Assembly (NCBI RefSeq): GCF_009208735.1
Contig: NZ_WFLJ01000010.1
Coordinates: forward strand, 1 to 64,000
Origin: Janthinobacterium rivuli
GTDB taxonomy: Bacteria; Pseudomonadota; Gammaproteobacteria; Burkholderiales; Burkholderiaceae_D
Reading direction: 5' to 3'
Length of the DNA stretch: 64,000 nt
The position numbers were made by a program, and so were the translations under genes. The notes below the pieces were generated by a model. The model worked only from the letters and a program-made list of their open reading frames with translations. It was not told where the DNA came from and did not search any database. Numbering within the stretch: position 1 is the stretch's first letter; every line of letters begins with the position of its first letter. Positions 9,195-18,216 of the stretch are shown piece after piece.

Positions 9195-9542
9195 TCAGGC
9201 GGCCGGCGCAGGAAATGGACGTTCGGGCTGCCTGGGTTCCACGGCCAGCCGCAAGCCCATGGCATCGAGGATGGCCGTCAAGGTGCTCAAGGAGGGATTG
9301 CCCTCGGGCGACAGGGTGCGGTACAGCTGCGTGGGATTGAGCCTGGCCGCTTGCGCCACGGCCGGCACGCCGCCGAACGCGCGCGTCAGCTGGCGCAGCA
9401 CGGCCAGCAGTTCGCCATGGTCGCCGTCGGCAAGGATATTGTTGATCAATTCCAGGGCGAAGGCGGGGTCGTCGCGGTACAGCTCAGCCATCGCCTCATC
9501 ATGCGAGCGGTCTCTCGGTGGTTTGCGGATGTCCTCGCTCAT
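9195..9542 (-). CDS. addiction-module antidote protein (HigA-like)
   Basis: This 115-residue protein matches the putative addiction-module antidote family (TIGR02684 type). It has an N-terminal partner-binding part, then an XRE-like helix-turn-helix around AVAQAARLNPTQLYRTLS, then GNPSLSTLTAILDAMGLRL, the usual family ending. An ATG at 9542 preceded by GGAAGGAGAG is the best start; a longer open frame upstream overlaps the toxin gene and is unlikely to be used. Its first 44 bp overlap the end of the toxin gene, giving the toxin-first order of higBA pairs. Confidence 0.8.
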   Translation of the reverse strand: MSEDIRKPPRDRSHDEAMAELYRDDPAFALELINNILADGDHGELLAVLRQLTRAFGGVPAVAQAARLNPTQLYRTLSPEGNPSLSTLTAILDAMGLRLAVEPRQPERPFPAPAA

Positions 9543-9864
9543 GTCCTCTCTCCTTCCAGTCGTGCCAGCAGGCACAGGCGTATTCGATATCTTTCGGCTG
9601 CGTGCGTTTGTCGCCACCGCACAATAATAAAATGATCTGCCCGTCAGCAATCGCATAATAGATGCGGTAGCCAGGCCCCACATCGATGCGCAACTCCCAC
9701 ACGCCGTCATGACAAAACTTGTGGTCGCCAAAGTTGCCGGCAATCATACGCAGCACGCGGCGCACGATGGCCACCCTGGCCGTGTTGTCGCGCTGGCGCT
9801 TCAGCCATTCCGTATACAAATCCCTGCCCGATGACGTCAGGTAATGGCGGATCTCGTACATCAT
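9499..9864 (-). CDS. RelE/HigB-type toxin (phage Gp49-like family)
   Basis: This protein of about 121 residues resembles addiction-module killer proteins of the RelE/HigB fold (TIGR02683 type). It opens MYEIRHYLTSSGRDLYTEWL and later shows DGVWELRIDVGPGYRIYYA and LLLCGGDKRTQPKDI, the conserved core of the family, which cleaves mRNA at the ribosome. Two adjacent ATG codons (9864 and 9861) fit the family start; neither has a strong ribosome binding site. A longer frame to 9927 would add a hydrophobic leader that relatives lack. The antitoxin gene overlaps its 3' end. Confidence 0.78.
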   Translation of the reverse strand: MMYEIRHYLTSSGRDLYTEWLKRQRDNTARVAIVRRVLRMIAGNFGDHKFCHDGVWELRIDVGPGYRIYYAIADGQIILLLCGGDKRTQPKDIEYACACWHDWKERGHERGHPQTTERPLA

Positions 9865-10100
9865 ATTCGTCCATAAACGAAGAAAAATCAAGAGGAAAAT
9901 CGCGCTGATACGTAAAAGGAGGACCACGCCATCTTGCTACCAAAGCCGCACCCGCAGGCCGCGAATGCAGAGGTCACTGATGTACATCAAGATGCGTTTC
10001 CCCAGTTGCTGTAGATAAATGATGTGACGCGTACACGCCTCACGCGCGTCCGATTGCGCTATACAATAAGCGCTGCCCAACCGTGAAAGACCCTGCCGCC

Positions 10101-11318
10101 ATGAGCAACAACGACAGCCACTCCCCTTCCCTCGCCGGCGTGGCCGAACGCTACGTCAAGCTGGTCCTGGCCATGGGGCAGCACGACGCCTCGTATGTCG
10201 ACGCGTATTACGGCCCGCCCGCATGGCAGCAGGAAGCGGTGGAACAGCAATTGAGTTTGAGCGACATCAAGGCCGCGACAGACAAGGCGCTGGCCCTGCT
10301 GGCCGATGACGCATCCTTGCGCGCCCTCAACCTGCGCAAGCAGCTGCAAGCCGTGCTGGCCAAGGCGGAGATGCTGCAAGGCACACGCCTCGATTTCGAT
10401 ACCGAAAGCGCGCGCCTGTACGATGCCGTCGCGCCCCATCACGGCCGTGCATACTATGAAGCACTGGTGGCGGCCATCGACTCCCTGCTGCCCGGCGACG
10501 GCACGGTCAGCGAACGCGTGAATGCCTTGCGCGCGCAACTCGCCATTCCCGCCGACAAGCTGCGCGCCGTCATGGACGCGGCCATCCGCGCGGGCCGCGA
10601 GCGCACCTTGCAGTACATCGCCCTGCCCGAAGGCGAGGATTTCGTGCTGGAATTTGTCACCGACAAGCCGTGGAGCGGCTACAACTGGTACAAGGGCAAC
10701 TACCAGAGCGTGATCCAGATCAATACGGACTTGCCCGTGTACATCGATCGTGCCGTCGACCTGGGCTGCCATGAAGCGTATCCGGGCCACCACGTGTACA
10801 ACGTGCTGCTTGAGCGCGACCTGGTGCGCGGCAAGGGCTGGATGGAATACTGCATCTATCCGCTGTACTCGCCGCAATCCTTGATCGCCGAAGGCACGGC
10901 CAATTACGGCATCGAACTGAGTTTCACGGAGGCAGAGCGGCTGGCGTTCGAGCAGCAGGTGCTGTACCCGCTGGCCGGCCTGGACCCAGCGCTGGCGCCC
11001 CGCTATGCGCAACTGAACGCGCTGCTGGCCAAGCTCGGCTATGCCGACAACGACATCGCGCGCCAGTACCTCGAAGGCAGCCTGAGCCGCGAAGAAGCGC
11101 TGGAATGGCTGGTCAACGTGCGCCTGTATCCGGCCGAGAAATCCGCGCAGCGCCTGCAGTTCTACGACGCCATGGGCGCGTACGTCATCAATTACAACCT
11201 GGGCCAGGACATGGCGAAAGCCTATGTCGAGCGCCAGGGCGCGACGCGCGCCGCACACTGGGCCGCCTTCCGCGAGCTAATGTCGTCGCCGCGCGTGCCC
11301 AGCGCCCTGCTGGAATGA
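10101..11318 (+). CDS. DUF885-like hypothetical protein with HEAYPGHH motif
   Basis: This 405-residue protein has no signal peptide. Its most telling element is HEAYPGHH (224-231) followed by EGTANYGIELSF, which resembles the conserved region of DUF885 proteins, a group thought to be metallopeptidase-like (HExxxGHH with a downstream Glu). It is shorter than typical 550-600-residue DUF885 members. The ATG at 10101 is preferred over a GTG at 10083 because GAAAGA sits about 10 bases before it. Peptidase activity is inference. Confidence 0.65.
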   Translation: MSNNDSHSPSLAGVAERYVKLVLAMGQHDASYVDAYYGPPAWQQEAVEQQLSLSDIKAATDKALALLADDASLRALNLRKQLQAVLAKAEMLQGTRLDFDTESARLYDAVAPHHGRAYYEALVAAIDSLLPGDGTVSERVNALRAQLAIPADKLRAVMDAAIRAGRERTLQYIALPEGEDFVLEFVTDKPWSGYNWYKGNYQSVIQINTDLPVYIDRAVDLGCHEAYPGHHVYNVLLERDLVRGKGWMEYCIYPLYSPQSLIAEGTANYGIELSFTEAERLAFEQQVLYPLAGLDPALAPRYAQLNALLAKLGYADNDIARQYLEGSLSREEALEWLVNVRLYPAEKSAQRLQFYDAMGAYVINYNLGQDMAKAYVERQGATRAAHWAAFRELMSSPRVPSALLE

Positions 11319-11343
11319 CGCGCCAGCGTTAAAGGAGAGCAAG

Positions 11344-12360
11344 ATGCCACGCCACGTCACGCACACTGCCGGCGCCCTGCTGCTGGCCCTGTCCTTCAGC
11401 CATGCGGCGTGGGCCAGGGAGCCGGTCCTCAGCGCGCGCCAGCAGGCGCTGATGGCGACCGTCGTCGGCAGCGCCGCCCATCCGCGCATCCTGCAGGTGC
11501 GCCTCGATGAACTGCATCCGACCCAGCCGGCCATCGGCTACGATCAGGTGTATTACAAGCTGGGACGCTATGCGGCCGAAGAAAAGCACATCGCCGACAT
11601 CGCCAAGCCGAAAAAATTCGCCGACCTGTGCGAAGCCAATGGCCAGGGCGATGTCTTGCCTGGCACGGCCAATGTGGCCGGCGCCACCCTGGCCGCGCCG
11701 CCGGCCGGCTACCGCTGCAAGGCGGCCGTGGGCAGCCGTCCCGACGACATGAAGACTGTCGTCATCGGCCCGCGCGGCATCGTCTACCTGACCGATGGAC
11801 ACCACACGTTTTCCAGCTTTTGGGATGCCGATGGCGGGCGCAATCATCAATTGCAGGTGTGGGTCAAGGTCAGCGACAATCTCAGCGCGCTGGACGAAGC
11901 GGCGTTCTGGACGCGCATGCGCGAGGAAAACAAGGTCTGGCTGAAAAACGGCGGGAACCAGGCCATCACGCCGCGGCAACTGCCATCCGCCATCGGCCTG
12001 ACATCGCTGGGTGACGACCCCTACCGCTCGCTCGTCTATTTTACGCGCGGGATCGGCTATGACGCGCCCGCCAACGCCACGGAATTTCTTGAGTTTTACT
12101 GGGCCGGCTGGCTGCGCGGCAAACCCGAGGTTGACCTGTCCCGCGTCGATCGCCTCGACCGCGCCAGCTATCTGGCCGCCATCGAAGCCGCCGCGCGCGC
12201 GATGGCGGCCCTGCAGCCCGGCGACATCGTCAGCGGCGGCAAGACGGCGCAAGCGCTGGGCTGGACGGGCGTCTTCAGCCAGGCGGCGCTGGACGACCTG
12301 GCCACGCCGATGGGCAAGCTCGGCTACGCCATCGCGTACAGGAAAGCGCTGGCAAAATAA
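11344..12360 (+). CDS. exported ParB-like (ParBc_2 family) protein
   Basis: This 338-residue protein has a signal peptide (about 1-24, ending SHAAWA), so it should leave the cytoplasm. The mature part resembles the putative ParB-like nuclease family (PF08857): ILQVRLDELHPTQPAIGYDQV (49-69), YKLGRY, and the core VYLTDGHHT (147-155). The DGHHT signature is the counterpart of the ParB/sulfiredoxin GxHR-type motif. Its role is unknown; an exported ParB-fold protein cannot be doing chromosome partition. It starts 25 bp after the DUF885-like gene, with AAAGGAGAG before the ATG, and is followed by a strong terminator. Confidence 0.7.
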   Translation: MPRHVTHTAGALLLALSFSHAAWAREPVLSARQQALMATVVGSAAHPRILQVRLDELHPTQPAIGYDQVYYKLGRYAAEEKHIADIAKPKKFADLCEANGQGDVLPGTANVAGATLAAPPAGYRCKAAVGSRPDDMKTVVIGPRGIVYLTDGHHTFSSFWDADGGRNHQLQVWVKVSDNLSALDEAAFWTRMREENKVWLKNGGNQAITPRQLPSAIGLTSLGDDPYRSLVYFTRGIGYDAPANATEFLEFYWAGWLRGKPEVDLSRVDRLDRASYLAAIEAAARAMAALQPGDIVSGGKTAQALGWTGVFSQAALDDLATPMGKLGYAIAYRKALAK

Positions 12361-12385
12361 GCACAGTAAGCACGGCATAAACAAC

Positions 12386-12419
12386 AACGGCCCGCCTGTC
12401 AGCTGACAGGCGGGCCGTT
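12386..12419. terminator. bidirectional terminator-like perfect palindrome
   Basis: Two 17-bp halves form a perfect inverted repeat centred between 12402 and 12403 (left half starts AACGGCCCGCC, right half ends GGCGGGCCGTT). It lies between the converging ends of the ParB-like gene (plus, stop 12360) and the importer ATPase gene (minus, stop 12438), so it can serve both. Confidence 0.85.
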
Positions 12420-12437
12420 ATCTAGTGCAGGTGTCGC

Positions 12438-13547
12438 TTACGCGATGCGTTCGCCATTCTCCGGATCGAACAGGGCCGCTTTCGACAGGTTGAACGACAG
12501 CTGCATGGTCTGCCCCGGCAGCACGGCTTCGCGCGGGTGCGTGCGGCAAGTCACTGCCGCACCGTTCAGGCGCGTCGTCAGCAAGGTGTCGGGACCGGTC
12601 GGCTCGACCAGGTCGATCAGGCAGCCCAGTTCCTGGCCCACGTCGCCGTGCGCGCTGCTCATGTCCGTGATCTGCTCCGGACGCACGCCCAGAATCACGT
12701 CGCGGCCCGCATAGCTGCGCAGCTTGTCGGCCGCGAATGGCAGGGCCAGGCGCATGCTCTTGCCCGCGTTGTCGATGGCGACAAACACCTCATTGCCCTC
12801 GATGACAGGCTTGACGGTGATGAAGTTCATCGATGGCGAGCCGATGAAGCCGGCCACGAACAGGTTGGCCGGGTTGTCGTAGATTTCCTGCGGCGTGCCC
12901 AGTTGCTGCACCACCCCATCCTTCATGACGGCGATCAGGTCGCCCATGGTCATCGCCTCGATCTGGTCATGCGTGACGTAGACGATGGTGGCCTTCAGGC
13001 GCTGGTGCAGCAGCTTGATCTCGGCGCGCATTTCCACGCGCAGCTTGGCGTCCAGGTTCGACAGCGGTTCGTCGAACAGGAACAGCGAGGGCTTGCGCGA
13101 GATGGCGCGGCCCATGGCCACGCGCTGACGCTGGCCGCCCGACAATTGCGCCGGACGACGGTCCAGCAAATGCGTGATCTGCAGCGTCTCGGCGACGCGC
13201 GAGACGATTTCTTCCTGCTCCGCCTTCGGCACCTTCTTCACGTTCAGGCCAAACGCGATGTTTTCGCGCACCGTCATCGACGGGTACAGCGCGTAGGACT
13301 GGAACACCATGGCGATGTCGCGGTCCTTCGGCGGCAGGTCGTTGACCACCTTGCCGTCGATGAGGATTTCGCCGGACGTGACGCTTTCCAGGCCGGCCAC
13401 CATGTTGAGCAAGGTCGACTTGCCGGAGCCGGAGCCGCCGACGAGGATCAGGAACTGGCCATCCTTGATCTCGATGTCGATGCCTTTCAAGACTTCGACG
13501 CCATTCGTGTACACCTTGCGGATGCTGCGTATCGATAAACTGGACAT
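12438..13547 (-). CDS. carbohydrate ABC transporter ATP-binding protein (MalK/UgpC/GtsD type)
   Basis: This 369-residue CUT1 ATPase energises hexose import. It shows Walker A GGSGSGKS (37-44), signature LSGGQRQ (135-141), Walker B LFLFDEP (about 155-161), D-loop SNLDAKLR and H-loop VTHDQ. The C-terminal 130 residues form the MalK-type regulatory OB fold, which includes ILGVRPEQI. It is the last gene of the binding protein-permease-permease-ATPase operon and ends at a bidirectional terminator. Confidence 0.92.
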   Translation of the reverse strand: MSSLSIRSIRKVYTNGVEVLKGIDIEIKDGQFLILVGGSGSGKSTLLNMVAGLESVTSGEILIDGKVVNDLPPKDRDIAMVFQSYALYPSMTVRENIAFGLNVKKVPKAEQEEIVSRVAETLQITHLLDRRPAQLSGGQRQRVAMGRAISRKPSLFLFDEPLSNLDAKLRVEMRAEIKLLHQRLKATIVYVTHDQIEAMTMGDLIAVMKDGVVQQLGTPQEIYDNPANLFVAGFIGSPSMNFITVKPVIEGNEVFVAIDNAGKSMRLALPFAADKLRSYAGRDVILGVRPEQITDMSSAHGDVGQELGCLIDLVEPTGPDTLLTTRLNGAAVTCRTHPREAVLPGQTMQLSFNLSKAALFDPENGERIA

Positions 13548-13556
13548 ATTCTTTCC

Positions 13557-14432
13557 TTAACCTTTGACTGCGCCTGCGGTCAGACCGCGCACAAAATAAC
13601 GGCCTGCGACCAGATAGACCAGCAGGGTCGGCAGCGCGGCAATCACCGCGGCGGCCATGTTGACGTTGTATTCCTTCACGCCCGTGGACGTGTTGACCAG
13701 GTTGTTCAAGCCCACCGTGATCGGCTGCGAATCGCCGCTGGCGAAGACGATGCCGAACAGGAAGTCGTTCCAGATCTGCGTGAACTGCCAGATGATGCAG
13801 ACGACGAAAATCGGACCCGAAATCGGCAGCACGATCTTGCGGAAGATCAGGAAGAAGCCGGCGCCGTCGATGCGCGCCGCCTTGATCAGTTCTTCCGGCA
13901 CGCCGATATAGTAGTTACGAAAGAACAGGGTCGTGAAGGCCGTGCCGTACACCACGTGCACGAAGACCAGGCCCGTGGTCGTATTGGCCAGGCCGAATTC
14001 GCCCAGCAAACGCGCCATCGGCAGGATCACCACCTGGAACGGAATGAAGCACCCCACCAGCAAGGCGGCAAACAGGATTTCCGAACCGCGGAAGCGCCAG
14101 TGCGCGAACACATAGCCGTTGAAGGCGCCCAGGAAGGTCGAGATCAGCACGGCGGGAATCACCATCTTGATCGAGTTCCAGAAGAACGGCTGCATGCCGT
14201 CGCAGGTGACGCCCGTGCAGGCCGACGACCAGGCCTTGGACCAGGAATCGAACTGCCATACGTGCGGCAGTGCCAGCAGGTTGCCGCTGCGGATCTCGTC
14301 GAGCGACTTGAACGACGTCGACAGGGTCACGTACAGGGGCACGATGTAGTACACCGCGAACAGGATCAGCAGCAGGTACAGCACCACCCGTCCCAGGGTG
14401 AGCTTGTTGTTACTTGTAGGTGTGTGTGTCAT
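13557..14432 (-). CDS. carbohydrate ABC transporter permease (GtsC/MalG type)
   Basis: This 291-residue CUT1 inner-membrane permease has six hydrophobic segments. The EAA-loop EELIKAARIDGAGFFLIFRKIVLP, which docks on the ATPase, lies near residue 180. Its start overlaps the stop of the upstream permease by 4 bp. The periplasmic loop with TSFKSLDEIRSGN and two cysteines (CTGVTC) is typical of glucose/mannose GtsC relatives. Confidence 0.9.
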   Translation of the reverse strand: MTHTPTSNNKLTLGRVVLYLLLILFAVYYIVPLYVTLSTSFKSLDEIRSGNLLALPHVWQFDSWSKAWSSACTGVTCDGMQPFFWNSIKMVIPAVLISTFLGAFNGYVFAHWRFRGSEILFAALLVGCFIPFQVVILPMARLLGEFGLANTTTGLVFVHVVYGTAFTTLFFRNYYIGVPEELIKAARIDGAGFFLIFRKIVLPISGPIFVVCIIWQFTQIWNDFLFGIVFASGDSQPITVGLNNLVNTSTGVKEYNVNMAAAVIAALPTLLVYLVAGRYFVRGLTAGAVKG

Positions 14433-15313
14433 CTCATCGCCTTTGCGCTGCGCGTTTCCAGGTACATCAGCGGCACGAGCACGGCCACGATGGTGGCCAG
14501 CATCATCATGGCCGATGCCGAGCCCAGGCCCAGCTGGCCGCGGGTGAAGGAAAACTGGTACATGAAGATGGCCGGCACGGACGACGAATTGCCAGGTCCG
14601 CCAGCCGTCAGTGCGATGACCAGGTCGAAGCTCTTGATGGCGATGTGCGCGAGGATCAGCAGCACGCTGAAGAACACGGGACGCATGGCGGGAATCACGA
14701 TGCGCCAGTAGATCGTCGGCAGCGACGCGCCATCGACTTGCGCCGCCTTGATGATTTCATCATCGATGCCGCGCAGGCCGGCCAGGAACAGCGCCATGAC
14801 GAAGCCCGACGACTGCCAGACGCCGGCGATCACCACCGTGTAGATGGCCATGTCGGAATTCACCAGCCAGTCGAAGGTGAACGAGGTCCAGCCCCAGTCG
14901 TGCATGACCTTTTCCAGGCCCAGGCTGGGATTGAGCATCCATTTCCAGGCCGTGCCGGTGACGATGAAGGACAGCGCCATCGGATACAGGTAGATGGCGC
15001 GCAGCGCGCCTTCGGCGCGGATTTTCTGGTCCAGCAGGATGGCCAGGAACAGGCCGATGGCGATGCTGCAACCGATGAACAGGACACCGAAGATGCCGAG
15101 GTTCTTGAGCGAGGTCCACCAGCGCTCGTTGTCGAACAGCTCGATGTATTGCACCAGGCCGGCGAACTCGTAGTTCGGCATCAGCCGCGATTCGGTCAGC
15201 GACAGCCAACCGGTCAAAAAGATAAAACCATAGACGAATACCAGGCTGGCGATGAGCGTGGGGCCCAACACCATCTGCGGTATCCATCGGTCGAATTGCT
15301 TGCGTATGGACAT
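14429..15313 (-). CDS. carbohydrate ABC transporter permease (GtsB/MalF type)
   Basis: This 294-residue CUT1 permease has six membrane segments and an EAA-loop (IIKAAQVDGASLPTIYWRIVIP) near residue 190. It partners the permease at 13557-14432, with which it is coupled by an ATGA overlap. It is separated from the upstream binding-protein gene by a 115-bp spacer with a very stable hairpin, which probably lets binding protein be made in excess. Confidence 0.9.
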   Translation of the reverse strand: MSIRKQFDRWIPQMVLGPTLIASLVFVYGFIFLTGWLSLTESRLMPNYEFAGLVQYIELFDNERWWTSLKNLGIFGVLFIGCSIAIGLFLAILLDQKIRAEGALRAIYLYPMALSFIVTGTAWKWMLNPSLGLEKVMHDWGWTSFTFDWLVNSDMAIYTVVIAGVWQSSGFVMALFLAGLRGIDDEIIKAAQVDGASLPTIYWRIVIPAMRPVFFSVLLILAHIAIKSFDLVIALTAGGPGNSSSVPAIFMYQFSFTRGQLGLGSASAMMMLATIVAVLVPLMYLETRSAKAMR

Positions 15314-15397
15314 AGGACAGCCGTTGAAGTAGAACTGCGTGTGGCGCCGGCCTGGACGAACGCCAGGGCGGGCGCCTGCGATGCATGCGATGCAGCG

Positions 15398-15421
15398 GGC
15401 GCCGGCGGGAATGCCGGCGCC
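15398..15421 (-). repeat. intercistronic GC-rich hairpin downstream of the binding-protein gene
   Basis: GGCGCCGGC and GCCGGCGCC form perfect 9-bp arms around a 6-nt loop, 7 bp after the binding-protein stop and 85 bp before the next gene. There is no T-run, so it more likely acts as an mRNA-stabilising or partial-termination element than as a full terminator. Confidence 0.6.
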
Positions 15422-15428
15422 GTCGTGA

Positions 15429-16688
15429 TTACTTCACTTTTGCCGCTTTGGCCAGGGCGGCAACCGCGTCTTTCGAGCTCATGTTGGTGTTCATGAACTT
15501 GGCGATGACGTCGGTCACGGCGCCTTGCGTGGCCGATGGCAGCGCCATGCCGTGGGCGAACGATGGCACCAGGCCGCCGTTCTTGTTGGTGGCGTCCATG
15601 TCTTCCATCGATTTCAGGGCGCAAGCGTCAAACTTGTCCTTGGAAACGCCGGAACGCACGGGGATGGAACCCTTGTTCAGATTGAAGATCGACTGGAACT
15701 TCGGATTCATGATGGCGTTGGCCAGGGCGATCTGCCCTTTCTTCGCATTCGCATCCTTTTGCGTGAACATGGCAAACGAATCGATGTTGAAGGTGTAGGC
15801 CTTGTCCGTGCCAGGCGCGGCCACGCACAGGTAGTCCTTGCCCGGCACCTTGCCGGCGGCCGTGAACTCGCCCTTGGCCCAGTCGCCCATGAACTGGAAG
15901 CCGGCCTTGTTGTTGATGACCATGGCGGTGGCCAGGTTCCAGTCGCGGCCGGCCGCATCCTTGTCGATGTAGGTCTTCACCTTGCCCAGGGTGTCGAACA
16001 CCTTGAGCATGGTCGGGCCGGTCAATTCCTTCTGGTCCAGCTTGAGGATGGCCTTTTTGTAGAATTCCGTGCCACCCACGCCCAGCGCGACGGATTCAAA
16101 CACGGTGGCGTCCTGCCAAGGCTGGCCGCCGTGGGCGATCGCGATGCCGCCCGATTTCTTGATTTTCTCGGCCGCGTCGAAGAACGCATCCCAGGTGGTC
16201 GGGGTGGTGGCCACGCCGGCTTTTTTCAGCACTTCCGGATTGACCCACATCCAGTTGACGCGGTGGACGTTGACGGGAGCGGCAACGTAGTGACCCTTGT
16301 ATTTCATGATGTCGGCGACGACTTTCGGCAGCACGGCATCCCATTTGCCTGGAATGGCGGCATCATCGATATTGGCCAGCACGCCTTCCGCGCCCCACTC
16401 CTGGATCGACGGGCCCTTGATCTGGGCGGCCGTTGGCGGATTGCCGGAAATGACGCGGGTTTTCAGCGCGGTCGCGGCGTTTTCGCCAGCGCCACCGGCC
16501 ACGGCGAAGTCTTTCCAGCCAAAGCCGCTTTCCTTCACGATTTGCTGCAACTGGCCCACGGACTTCGCTTCGCCGCCGGAGGTCCAGTAGTGCAACACTT
16601 CCACGTCGGTCGCAAAGGCGCTGCCGGCGAATGCCAGGGTGGTCAACGCGGCCAGTTGGGTAATCTTGAATTTCAGTTTCATCTCCAC
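15429..16688 (-). CDS. carbohydrate ABC transporter substrate-binding protein (GtsA-like, probable glucose/mannose)
   Basis: This is a 419-residue type II periplasmic binding protein with a signal peptide (residues 1 to about 26, ending GSAFA). It opens DVEVLHYWTSGGEAKSVGQL, typical of glucose/mannose binding proteins of the CUT1 importer class, and carries PVNVHRVNWMWVNPEVL in the middle. It leads the operon of two permeases and the MalK-type ATPase. A LamB-type porin gene upstream and the glucokinase fusion gene beyond it support a glucose or related hexose ligand. Confidence 0.88.
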   Translation of the reverse strand: MEMKLKFKITQLAALTTLAFAGSAFATDVEVLHYWTSGGEAKSVGQLQQIVKESGFGWKDFAVAGGAGENAATALKTRVISGNPPTAAQIKGPSIQEWGAEGVLANIDDAAIPGKWDAVLPKVVADIMKYKGHYVAAPVNVHRVNWMWVNPEVLKKAGVATTPTTWDAFFDAAEKIKKSGGIAIAHGGQPWQDATVFESVALGVGGTEFYKKAILKLDQKELTGPTMLKVFDTLGKVKTYIDKDAAGRDWNLATAMVINNKAGFQFMGDWAKGEFTAAGKVPGKDYLCVAAPGTDKAYTFNIDSFAMFTQKDANAKKGQIALANAIMNPKFQSIFNLNKGSIPVRSGVSKDKFDACALKSMEDMDATNKNGGLVPSFAHGMALPSATQGAVTDVIAKFMNTNMSSKDAVAALAKAAKVK

Positions 16689-16869
16689 ATTCCTTTTTTG
16701 ATCAAGCTTTTAGGGGGCTTCGGCATACGGGGGCCGAAAAAGGTGAAATCTGCGCCTGTGCCGGCGCTCTTGTGCTCAGACCCGCTTGCAAACGGGCATC
16801 ATCTTGGTGTAAAGACGGCGCCGTGATCCATGAAACGACTACATTGCATTTATATCACGGGACGGCGCC

Positions 16870-16893
16870 AAAAACGCATCCGCGAAGGATGCG
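16870..16893 (-). terminator. rho-independent terminator of the porin gene
   Basis: Read on the minus strand, CGCATCC and GGATGCG form 7-bp arms around a TTCGC loop, followed by TTTTTGG. It lies 33 bp after the porin stop, before the importer operon. Confidence 0.8.
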
Positions 16894-16926
16894 CCAGGTT
16901 GATTTAGACTTACAACGCCTGCTAAC

Positions 16927-18216
16927 TTAGAACCAGGTTTCCACTTGGAAACCATAGGACGTGCCGCTGGTATTGTTGTTATAGATCGGGCCGCCGTTGT
17001 TTGACGCATTGACCGAGGCGGTGGCCGCATCGTTCCATTTGCCGTAGGTCACGAAAGCGCGCAGTTCGGGACGCGACCACAGGCCAGGACCGGCCGAGAT
17101 CGTCGGCGCGATGGTCAGCTTGGTCAGGCGCTTGGCCGGCAGGCCGCCCGCTTGCGTCACGCGGTCCGTGCCCAGTTCGCCCACCAGCTTGAAGTTGTCG
17201 GTGAATGCGTACACAGGGCGCACGCCGACCGAGGTCCAGGTCGAGGAACCGTTGGCGTTCGACTCGTCTTTTTGCCACAGGGCGACGAATTCCATGCCGA
17301 AGTTGGCCATCGGCTGGATCGCCATGTCATTGAAGATGCGCGTGCGTTTCACGTCCGAACCCAAACCGGTGTCGCCCGATGCGCCGAACTGCGCGCCCTT
17401 GCCCGTGCCAGGACCGACGCCGTACTGCACGCCGAAGGTATTGCCGCCGCCAAACACTTTACCTTGGCGGTGGAAGGCCGACAGCTGCCAGCCGTTGTGC
17501 TTCTTGCCAAAAGCGTCGTTGTCCTTGCCTTCGCCGATGATGTAGGTGGCGGCCAGGTCCAGCGTGCCATTTTCATTGACGGGAATCTCGCCAAAGATGA
17601 AGTTCTGGCGCACGGCCGACTTGGTGCCACGAATGGTGCCGTCATCATTGAACTCGTTGAAGTCGTTGTCCTTGAAGAAGGCATACGAGAATTTACCGGG
17701 GCCCGCTGGAATGCGGTCCAGGCCGGCGCCCGTGCCGTTCATGTTGATGTATTGCAAGTCCAGCATGTGGATGTCAGGACGGTAGTAGAAACGTTTACCG
17801 ATCCAGGCCGTGCCGCCGTTCAGGAAATCGAGTCCCTGCGCTTCGACATAGGCCTTGACGATGCCCAGCTTGTTGGCGCCGAAATCGGAGTTTGGCGCGT
17901 AAGCGTTGACCCAGATGGTGGCCAGGTAGTTCACGCCGCCGGACTTGGCGACGGACTTGGTGTAGCCGAATTCCGTGTAGGCGTCGCACTCATTGCCCAG
18001 ACGGTATTTCATGGTGTTGCCGCCCAGGCCGAAGCAGCCTTGCGAACCGCCGTCGCCCGACGTATTGCTGCCGGCGCCAGCGCGCAGGTAGCCGTGGAAG
18101 CCTTCGGAGTCGGATGGGTACATGGGGTCGGCGGCAGCGGAACCGCTGGCGATGGCTAAGACGATGGCAGCCGGCAGTGTTTTCAGCACGGCCTTCAACA
18201 TGTTGCGATGCAGCAT
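16927..18216 (-). CDS. LamB-type carbohydrate porin (maltoporin family)
   Basis: This 429-residue outer-membrane protein has a signal peptide (about 1-29, ending GSAAA). The mature start FHGYLRAGAGSNTSGDGGSQ and later AWIGKRFYYRPDIHMLDLQYIN are hallmarks of the LamB family of 18-stranded sugar porins. It ends in a C-terminal strand with a terminal aromatic (VETWF), as needed for outer-membrane assembly. It probably lets sugars through to the periplasmic binding protein encoded just downstream. Two cysteines (CFGLGG and NECDAY) may pair. Maltose specificity is not implied; hexose-locus members are often general sugar porins. Confidence 0.88.
   Translation of the reverse strand: MLHRNMLKAVLKTLPAAIVLAIASGSAAADPMYPSDSEGFHGYLRAGAGSNTSGDGGSQGCFGLGGNTMKYRLGNECDAYTEFGYTKSVAKSGGVNYLATIWVNAYAPNSDFGANKLGIVKAYVEAQGLDFLNGGTAWIGKRFYYRPDIHMLDLQYINMNGTGAGLDRIPAGPGKFSYAFFKDNDFNEFNDDGTIRGTKSAVRQNFIFGEIPVNENGTLDLAATYIIGEGKDNDAFGKKHNGWQLSAFHRQGKVFGGGNTFGVQYGVGPGTGKGAQFGASGDTGLGSDVKRTRIFNDMAIQPMANFGMEFVALWQKDESNANGSSTWTSVGVRPVYAFTDNFKLVGELGTDRVTQAGGLPAKRLTKLTIAPTISAGPGLWSRPELRAFVTYGKWNDAATASVNASNNGGPIYNNNTSGTSYGFQVETWF

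Noticed and set aside
9195..9743. Longer start for the antidote gene at 9743
   Set aside because: The extra 67 residues overlap the toxin gene in another frame and have no ribosome binding site; the start at 9542 has GGAAGGAGAG.
16716..16738. TTCGGC / GCCGAA hairpin in the leader of the binding-protein gene, considered as a riboswitch
   Set aside because: The stem is only 6 bp with an 8-nt loop and no conserved riboswitch core is visible.
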